From assembly GCF_005048155.1 (NCBI RefSeq), contig NZ_SUMB01000001.1, forward strand, positions 372,001 to 436,000: a stretch of DNA of 64,000 nucleotides, in the 5' to 3' direction. Both the position numbers and the translations under genes were made by a program. This document shows positions 62,801 to 64,000 of this stretch, in pieces (positions within the stretch are counted from its first letter, which is position 1; each line of letters begins with the position of its first letter). This DNA is from Streptomyces piniterrae (GTDB lineage: Bacteria; Actinomycetota; Actinomycetes; Streptomycetales; Streptomycetaceae). A model generated the notes under the pieces. It was not told where the DNA came from. It was given only the letters and a program-made list of their open reading frames with translations, and searched no databases.

Positions 62801-64000
62801 CGCCGGTGTGGGATCACCGGCCGCCAGTGCACGCAGCCCCGCTGCCGCCTCGGTGACGTCGGCGGCCAGTACGGCCGCCCGGTGCTCGTACCGGCCGCGG
62901 CGCTCGCATGTCGTGAACGCCACGTCGTACAGGCCGACTTGGGTGTCCTCCATGTGCTCCGCCAGACGGGACGCGGCCGCGGCGACCGCTTCGCCGGTGC
63001 GGGCCGAGACCAGTACCGGAACCCGTACGTCCGGCGTGGTGTGATCGAGCTCGGCCGCCTCCCGCCCGGCCGGGGCGGCCGTCTCACCGGCCCGCGCGGC
63101 CGGCTCCTGGGAGGGCGGTGCGGCAAGGACGACATGGGCGTTGGCCCCGCCGAAGCCGAAACCGTTCACCCCCACCAGGCCGCGGCCCTCCCCGCCCAAC
63201 CTCCGTGCCGTGGCGACCGGCTCGATCCCCAGGCCGGAGAAGTCGATCGCCGCATTGGGCGGCTGGGTGTGCAGCGACGTCGGAATCCACTGGTGGCGCA
63301 GCACCAGCAGTGCCTTCATCAGCCCCGCGATACCCGACGCCGCCTCCAGGTGACCGAGGTTGGACTTCACCGACCCCACGGGCAGCGCCGCCCCCGACCG
63401 CCCGCGGCCGAGCGTCCGGCCCAGCGACTCGCACTCGACCGGGTCGCCGGCCTGCGTCCCGGTGCCATGCGCCTCCACATAGGCGACCTGTGTCATATCG
63501 ATGCCCGCCTGCGCGTACACCCGCTCCAGCAGAGCGGCTTGGGCGCGGGCGTTGGGGAGTGCCAGGCCCTGGGTACGGCCGTCGGTGTTCGCCCCGCTGG
63601 ACCGGATCACCGCGTGCACCCGGTCACCGTCGGCCAGGGCCGCGGACAACGGCTTGAGCACCACCACGCCCGCGCCCTCGGCCCGTACGAAACCGTCCGC
63701 GTCGGCGGAGAACGGCCGGCACCGGCCCGTCGGCGACAGCATCGAGGCGTGCGAGAACCCCACGAACCCCGCGGGGCTGATCAGCACGTTCACCCCGCCG
63801 GCCAGCGCCAGGCCGCTTCGGCCCGAGCGCAGCTCCTCACACGCCTGATGCACCGCCGTCAACGCGGAGGCGCACGCGGTGTCCACAGCCATCGACGCGC
63901 CGTGCAGATCGAAGTGGTACGAGACCCGGTTCGCCGCATTGCACCCTGCGATGCCGCTCACGCTGTAAGGGTTGGGCTCCACCGCCCGGCGGTGTTGCAG
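56879..64000 (-). CDS. Highly reducing type I PKS, partial (KS-AT-DH-MT-ER-KR-ACP)
   Basis: The 5' end lies beyond the right edge; at least 2373 residues are present. The order along the protein is: KS C-half (VDTACAS near 63880, EAHGTGT near 63470, SNLGHLEAA); AT (GHSVGE near 62490, with YAFHS at the specificity loop, closest to malonyl-type HAFH); DH (DHLVGTSVVVP and VDGALQ); C-methyltransferase (VLEVGAGTGGITAHLL near 60190); ER (VHGAAGGVGLAALQHA near 58510); KR (YLITGGLGGFGAATALHL near 57910, YSSASALTGNAGQGAYAGAN); ACP (LGMDSLMNAEL near 57010). No thioesterase. A single complete reducing module with a C-MT is the layout of iterative fungal HR-PKS enzymes and of a few mycobacterial/actinobacterial PKS. 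The DHA2 exporter follows. Confidence 0.95.
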   Translation of the reverse strand: MQHRRAVEPNPYSVSGIAGCNAANRVSYHFDLHGASMAVDTACASALTAVHQACEELRSGRSGLALAGGVNVLISPAGFVGFSHASMLSPTGRCRPFSADADGFVRAEGAGVVVLKPLSAALADGDRVHAVIRSSGANTDGRTQGLALPNARAQAALLERVYAQAGIDMTQVAYVEAHGTGTQAGDPVECESLGRTLGRGRSGAALPVGSVKSNLGHLEAASGIAGLMKALLVLRHQWIPTSLHTQPPNAAIDFSGLGIEPVATARRLGGEGRGLVGVNGFGFGGANAHVVLAAPPSQEPAARAGETAAPAGREAAELDHTTPDVRVPVLVSARTGEAVAAAASRLAEHMEDTQVGLYDVAFTTCERRGRYEHRAAVLAADVTEAAAGLRALAAGDPTPAGATGEAVAGGRIGFVFAGNGPQWLGMGQEMLAHDEAFRAEITAIDGELRARLGWSVLDEMAQPGDAEQWQRAETAQPLLFALQAGVVAALAERGVSPSAVAGHSVGEISAAYCAGVLDRATACQVIAERSRAQGRTAGSGRMAAVNMSREDTELLLADPAYADQLVVAGINSDRDVTLAGDPEALAAVGRVMDERGVFFRDLGLDYAFHSPAMDPVGPLLKDALMGIAPSTGRIPVVSSVTGERLDGTRADADYWWRNIREPVRFADAAHALVDTEGCDVLVEIAPHPALGTYLRRTAAAHRQSIAVVPTLSRTCAGPAALDSALAQLIAVGADLDLSRYFPRRGTVVDLPAYPWQHERHWTGDPSWWHQDATDDAPGTAEEHPLLGARQPSAQPSWHQPLDAVRLPWLKDHLVGTSVVVPAAAYVDMAVAAAQATHEQDAVEIAGLNIHRALTLPLDDPAIEVRLHAGLAHDGLFSVSSRSGRGADWGEHARCRVRRLFADPPPALDVAGLRKRLAGPMPAEEHYALCARAGLPYGPDFQVLQALHTGSTEVVADYAAVADTRGHAAHPTLVDGALQAVLPLLVTQVTEPVPFLPTGIDDIRCWRPLPDTGVVYARTRSVADREAVFDVTLATTDGQVVLELTGCRLRRFDTAPPAHQGPLTEVLRAAPLPTTPHRPAPLPAPGEVVAACATGIGRLSAQWQDVPYAAYRDLVTEMSAHYTADAVREILPGREVFSVVDLLEGGVDPKHRRFLGTLLASAQKHGVLTAVHEGQWRIPAASAAQEIFQRLLHELPAFGPVTHVYAVCGRHLPAVLQGRQDPLELLFSDADGLAARFYDHWPAAQHLNRTGAEVLRALVAGWPKDRPLRVLEVGAGTGGITAHLLPHLPPERTHYTYTDISAAFFPKAQSRFAAFDALTYRCLDLEADPAAQGFADAAFDLVIASNVLHATGDLDRTMRRIAGLLADGGHLLALESHGDDLVTQIFGMLDSYWTATDHQLRPHSPLLSRDAWPPLLGACGFAETVLVESMTGPVRDDFSVLLASRAPRPHPATMPPQAVPAAEDGRQWLLTATAQADDEPRALKDAARELSHEDVPGAVPPEQVHCATAGDDVEQWAGLLAQRSGPVDIVLLTGDPDTDCPEQVTTTAVRHCAVLRAVATACAQAEDRVQATLWLVTPATPDSADGLPILPAASATAWGAARSLANEQPTLAVRRIALVSAGGDPGAPNRRLLREQLLHELVARPEDDEVFLTPRGRFVPRLRPVGDLVPAQHPAGDAPAAYALELHDVGLRYRMNWTAVDVPVPAAGQVLVEVRAVGLNYRDIMIATGLVPADFSSLAPGRASVGLECAGTVAAVGPGVTGVTVGDRVAGPVIGSLGSHGLSHAELLVPLPDDMSFADAATVSVAFLTALYGLSHLARLAPGETVLVHGAAGGVGLAALQHARQVGAKVIASAGTPAKRELLQLLGADHVLDSRSLHFGDEVKQLTDGAGVDVVLNSLAGEAMVRSLELLKPQGRFLELGKRDFLADNSLPLSPFLRDIAFFGVDITKLLTQNSPLVHTLLETLRDRLESGALRPLPHLTFPASRVAEAFGCLHHSRHIGKVVVTFDAPVAVAPEERTPAPDPEAVYLITGGLGGFGAATALHLASRGARHLALVGRRGADAPEAAQVTAQLQAQGCQVRAYAADAADPVAMRGVLDDIDASGRRLGGIVHAAMVLEDGLLTELSDERIRAVLRPKLTGGHVLDGLARDRDLDFFTVYSSASALTGNAGQGAYAGANMALEALVRRRRAAGLPAQAVQWGVISDAGYVRREGLLTGLQALGSTGCTAEESLTAWDRLPVHRGMEVLALSPGDFGLLNATLPALSAPRTAALLPVQERSADAETLGQELASATPEEAVALIENALAEVLADVLQTTADRIDPHRPWDQLGMDSLMNAELTAILHRRFGWDVPPVEIAGMTHLTALAERIQRTLS

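Overview
The window is high-GC actinobacterial DNA and looks like Streptomyces. Supporting signs are GTG/TTG starts, ATGA/GTGA-coupled operons, SPW-repeat and CbtAB families, iron boxes of the DmdR/IdeR type, and a dense mix of tailoring enzymes and secondary-metabolite genes. No rRNA, tRNA, transposase or CRISPR array was seen. The region reads as accessory chromosome, probably arm-like, with many short unrelated operons.

Layout. 1-16.7 kb is a loose collection: the start of a PLP decarboxylase at the left edge, a SUKH immunity-type protein, a deazaflavin-type reductase, a P450, a flavin hydroxylase, an SGNH esterase, a secreted serine hydrolase, a SRAP protein, a TetR/methyltransferase pair with twin operators, a large protein of unknown function and a CDP-alcohol phosphotransferase. 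16.7-23.8 kb is a coherent cluster: MDR dehydrogenase, PTPS-like T-fold protein, GT4 glycosyltransferase, methyltransferase, multi-span membrane protein, RibD-type reductase, creatininase-family amidohydrolase and a GTP cyclohydrolase II carrying Met at the switch residue. It matches the S. coelicolor SCO6650-SCO6655 neighbourhood, whose product is unknown. 23.9-25.8 kb is a cobalamin-riboswitch-controlled CbtBA cobalt uptake pair next to a phosphatase-fold protein that has lost its catalytic histidines.

26.9-34.5 kb carries two iron boxes. The one at 30183 heads what appears to be a decayed catechol-siderophore locus: DHB dehydrogenase, isochorismatase, a 20-residue carrier-protein remnant, a stand-alone condensation domain and an enterobactin-esterase-like protein. 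34.5-38.3 kb is a tightly coupled minus-strand operon that starts with a 61-residue peptide gene and continues with three unknown proteins (two of them paralogues) and a serine hydrolase. 39.6-44.3 kb is a molybdate system: two HTH-Mop regulators, a di-Mop protein, ModA and a fused ModB-ModC.

44.3-45.7 kb, on the opposite strand and visibly less GC-rich, encodes a secreted diphtheria-toxin homologue with catalytic and translocation regions, a furin-like site in a Cys-Cys loop, and no receptor-binding domain. 46-48 kb is a SulP transporter/beta-carbonic anhydrase operon. 48.8-52.4 kb is a candidate new RiPP operon: a 54-residue precursor ending in three tandem 9-residue repeats (each ending GCIS), an adenylate-forming enzyme, a small unknown enzyme and an MFS exporter, all behind a consensus promoter. 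52.7-54.4 kb is an orphan HypX. The right end (54.4-64 kb) is a drug exporter, a membrane protein and a truncated-by-window highly reducing PKS (KS-AT-DH-MT-ER-KR-ACP), with an architecture more familiar from fungi.

The strongest candidates for undescribed biology are the GCIS-repeat precursor operon, the diphtheria-toxin-like gene, the peptide/paralogue operon at 34.5-38.3 kb and the FAPy-pterin-like cluster.
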